Below, one piece after another: positions 55,016-57,527 of a stretch of 57,527 nucleotides of DNA (position 1 is the first letter of the stretch; each line of letters begins with the position of its first letter). The DNA comes from Clostridia bacterium (GTDB taxonomy: Bacteria > Bacillota > Sulfobacillia > JAJZYS01 > JAJYTV01). The notes beneath the pieces are model-generated. The model was not told the origin of the DNA. It saw only the letters and a program-made list of their open reading frames with translations, and did not search any database. A program made the translations under genes and the position numbers. The stretch is from positions 1-57,527 of the forward strand of contig DAIBJA010000036.1 in the NCBI GenBank assembly GCA_027420455.1, in the 5' to 3' direction.

Positions 55016-56815
55016 ATGGCGACGGTTGACGTCAAGCAGCGTGGCGAGATGGATTCTGCGCTGCAGTGGAAGCTCGAGGACCTTTACCCGACCTATGACG
55101 ACTGGCAGGCAGCGCTCGCGGAAGTGCAGGAGCTCTGCAGCCGGTTTGCCGACCACCGCGGCACATTGGGCGAAAGCGGCGCGAACCTGCTCGCTGCGCT
55201 CAAGGCGGAGGACGAGATAGGTCGTCGCCTGGAGCGGATCTGGGCGTACGGCATGTTCCAGCACGACCAGGATACGCAGGACCCGCGCGGGACCGAGATG
55301 GTGGCGAAGGCGCAGACGCTGGCGGCCCAGGCTGGCGAGGCGACTGCATTCCTGGTGCCGGAACTCGTGGCTCTGCCTAGCGGCCGGCTCGACGCGATGC
55401 AGCGGGAAGAGCCCGAACTTTCGGCGTACGCCCACACCCTGAAGGAGATCGAACGACAGCGCCGGCACGTCCTCGCCCCGGGCGAGGAGGCCATCCTCGC
55501 CGCATTCTCGCCTGTCCTGGGGAATGCAGACAACATCGCGGGCCAGCTGGCGAACGCCGACCTCAGCTTCAAGGACGCGGAAACGAGCCAAGGCGAGGCG
55601 ATGGCCTTGAGCCATGGCCGGTACGGCCAGTACATGGAGTCCAGCGATCGGCGGCTGCGCCAGACGGCCTACCTTCACATGCACGCAGCCTACGAGGAGC
55701 ATCGCCACACCTTCGCGGCGACCCTGGACCAGCAGATGAGAACCGCCGTGACGGGCGCGCGCGTGCGCCACTACGGCTCGGCGCTCGAGGCGGCCCTCGA
55801 TGGGCGCAACCTGCCACGGGAGCTCTACTTCCGCCTGATCGACGCCGTACACACATCCCTGCCATCCCTCCACCGCTACATGGCCTGGCGCGCAGGGAAG
55901 CTCGGCGTCGACCGCATGCATTTCTACGACATCTACCCGCCCGTGATCGAGCTGCCTGAGCGGCGTCACAGCTGGCAGGAAGCCAAGGACATGGCCCGTG
56001 CGGGCCTTAGCCCCCTCGGCGACCACTATCTCGAAGGGCTTTCGCACATCCTGCACGACCGCTACGTCGACGTGTACGAGAACCGCGGCAAGCGCTCGGG
56101 CGCCTACTCGATGGACGTGTACGACGTCCATCCGTTTATCCTGATGAGCTATACGGGCACGCGGGACAGCGTCTTCACGCTGGTGCACGAGGCGGGTCAC
56201 TCGATGCACTCGATCCTGTCGCGCGAGAACCAGACCTTCCGCAATGCGCAGTATCCGATCTTCCTGGCGGAGATCGCGTCGACCACGAACGAGCATCTTC
56301 TCTTGCAGCACCTTCTGCGCACGACAGAAGACGAACGCGAGCAGACGGACCTGCGCGACGACCTCGCGCAGAAGTTCCTCGGCACCGTGTTCCGCCAGAC
56401 GCTCTTCGCCGAGTTCGAGCTCAAGGCGCACGAGCAGGTCGAGGCGGGCGGCGCCCTGACCGCCGAGTTCCTGCAGGAGACGTACAGGGATCTCCTGCGC
56501 CTCTACTACGGTCCGGACCTCGAGATCGACGAGACGGGGACGTTCGAGTGGGCGCGCATTCCCCACTTCTACATGGGTTACTACGTCTTCCAGTACGCCA
56601 CGGGGTTCATTGCGGCGGCTGCCCTTTCCCGTGCGATCCTGAAGGAAGGCGCGTCGGCAGCGGAACGCTATCTCAGGTTCCTTTCCTCGGGCGGCAGCGA
56701 CGATCCCTTGCCGATCCTGCGCCGCGCCGGCGTCGATCTGACGGACGAGGCCAGCCTGACGCAGGGCCTGACGAGCTTCGAAGCCGTCGTAGACGAACTC
56801 GCAGCGCGCAGCTAG
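55016..56815 (+). CDS. pepF: Oligoendopeptidase F (M3B)
   Basis: 599 residues, a cytoplasmic zinc oligopeptidase that cuts short peptides internally. The HExxH motif is HEAGH (391-395) in LVHEAGHSMHS, and the downstream metal Glu is in FLAEIASTTNEHLL. The N-terminal SALQWKLEDLYPTYDDWQ opening and the C-terminal FYMGYYVFQYATGF segment are typical. ATG start with GGAGGAGG six bases upstream. Divergent from the dehydratase operon. Confidence 0.96.
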   Translation: MATVDVKQRGEMDSALQWKLEDLYPTYDDWQAALAEVQELCSRFADHRGTLGESGANLLAALKAEDEIGRRLERIWAYGMFQHDQDTQDPRGTEMVAKAQTLAAQAGEATAFLVPELVALPSGRLDAMQREEPELSAYAHTLKEIERQRRHVLAPGEEAILAAFSPVLGNADNIAGQLANADLSFKDAETSQGEAMALSHGRYGQYMESSDRRLRQTAYLHMHAAYEEHRHTFAATLDQQMRTAVTGARVRHYGSALEAALDGRNLPRELYFRLIDAVHTSLPSLHRYMAWRAGKLGVDRMHFYDIYPPVIELPERRHSWQEAKDMARAGLSPLGDHYLEGLSHILHDRYVDVYENRGKRSGAYSMDVYDVHPFILMSYTGTRDSVFTLVHEAGHSMHSILSRENQTFRNAQYPIFLAEIASTTNEHLLLQHLLRTTEDEREQTDLRDDLAQKFLGTVFRQTLFAEFELKAHEQVEAGGALTAEFLQETYRDLLRLYYGPDLEIDETGTFEWARIPHFYMGYYVFQYATGFIAAAALSRAILKEGASAAERYLRFLSSGGSDDPLPILRRAGVDLTDEASLTQGLTSFEAVVDELAARS

Positions 56816-56853
56816 TAACCGTGCAGCCGCCGCAGGGAGGAATCGGTGGTCTG

Positions 56854-57527
56854 GTGGGCGCGCATGGAGACGGCGGAACGTGGCGGCGCGCCGTCATCCG
56901 CACGCCGCGCGGCAGCTTCGAGGTGTTCAGGCAGGGACGCGGACAACCGCTTGCCGTGACGCATCTCTACTCAGCCTACAACGAGACAGGCGACCGCTTT
57001 GCGGCCGCCTTCGTCCCTTTCCGCGAGGTCTTCCTGGTGAATCTGAGCGGTGCGGGCGCATCCAGCTGGTCTGGTAATCCCGAGGAACTCAGTATGGCCG
57101 CGGCGGTGAAGGATCTTGAGGCGATCCGGATGGAGCTTGGTCTTGACCAGTGGGACTTCGCCGGCCATTCCACGGGCGGCATGCTCGGCCTGCAATACGC
57201 GGTGGAGGCACAGAAGGGTCTTGCGCGCCTCGTCGTGGTGGGTGCGGCGGCATCGCGCGACTATAGCCGCGGCCCGGATTGCATCTACCACCCCGCGCAT
57301 CCGCGCTTTGCGGAGATGCAGGACCTGATCGAACGGTTGAAGGCGGAGAAACTTTCGTCCGATGAACGGGCATGCCTGACCGAGAGGCGCACATCGCTGT
57401 CGCTCCGCCACCCGGAGCGCTACACCGACTACTTCAGAGGAGAAGGCACGAAGGCGATGGCTGTCGCCAGGCTCGAGTACTTCTCGCGGGTCGACTATGC
57501 CTCGTTCGACCTGCGCGACGAGTTGCC
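56854..57527 (+). CDS. Alpha/beta hydrolase (partial, 5' part)
   Basis: Runs off the right edge, so it is absent from the track. It has the nucleophile elbow FAGHSTGGMLG and oxyanion-region VNLSGAGASSWSG of alpha/beta hydrolases. The start is uncertain: GTG 56854 (13 bases after GGGAGG) or an in-frame GTG at 56821 without a ribosome site. It follows pepF by about 40 bases and may be co-transcribed. The catalytic Asp and His should lie beyond the window. Confidence 0.8.
   Translation, partial: MGAHGDGGTWRRAVIRTPRGSFEVFRQGRGQPLAVTHLYSAYNETGDRFAAAFVPFREVFLVNLSGAGASSWSGNPEELSMAAAVKDLEAIRMELGLDQWDFAGHSTGGMLGLQYAVEAQKGLARLVVVGAAASRDYSRGPDCIYHPAHPRFAEMQDLIERLKAEKLSSDERACLTERRTSLSLRHPERYTDYFRGEGTKAMAVARLEYFSRVDYASFDLRDEL

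Overview
The window is high-GC DNA from a member of the Bacillota, probably one of the deep-branching high-GC lineages (Symbiobacteriia, Sulfobacillia, Thermaerobacteria or Limnochordia type); I cannot name the genus. The basis is the asd-dapG-dapA-RNase J-tepA-ylzJ block, an addB-addA pair, PepF and VanW proteins, strong AGGAGG ribosome sites with 5-9 base spacing, and very frequent TTG starts. Many starts in the supplied ORF track were moved here because of these ribosome sites.

Layout. 1-375 is the 5' part of a leftward regulator. 631-7131 is a leftward six-gene operon (IclR regulator, semialdehyde dehydrogenase, CoA-transferase A and B, class III aminotransferase, thiolase), which reads as a catabolic route ending in acyl-CoA cleavage. 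7626-11453 holds an M20 deacetylase/peptidase, a FAD amine oxidase and a second class III aminotransferase, probably the same catabolic theme. 11760-13497 has a self-regulated Fic protein and a small membrane protein. 14167-17754 is a peptide-type ABC importer without ATPase genes (permease, binding protein, permease).

17960-23147 is an accessory island: a frameshifted IS transposase, a tyrosine-recombinase remnant, two tiny membrane peptides, one of which sits opposite a promoter-hairpin unit that looks like an antisense RNA (candidate type I toxin-antitoxin), small ORFs, one with an in-frame TGA, and an intact large serine recombinase.

23166-30065 is the lysine/diaminopimelate and RNase J block with an inserted EamA exporter. 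30123-33743 has an alpha/beta hydrolase, a GNAT enzyme and an S9 peptidase. 33895-36501 is an asparagine synthetase fused to a CofE-like gamma-glutamyl ligase domain. 36719-39043 is an amino acid permease, small membrane protein and membrane-anchored universal stress protein unit, followed by VanW, a second permease (apparent CTG start), upp and ilvE. 43115-49358 is addB-addA. The rest is peptide and amino acid turnover: a P1 aminopeptidase, a hidden zinc-ribbon protein, M32 carboxypeptidase, a CBS-ACT protein, an EamA exporter, a threonine dehydratase (with a hairpin between its ribosome site and its ATG), PepF and the start of another hydrolase.

Overall the strain looks geared to taking up and degrading peptides and amino acids. 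No rRNA, tRNA or CRISPR array was seen. All assignments come from reading motifs by eye; no database search was made.
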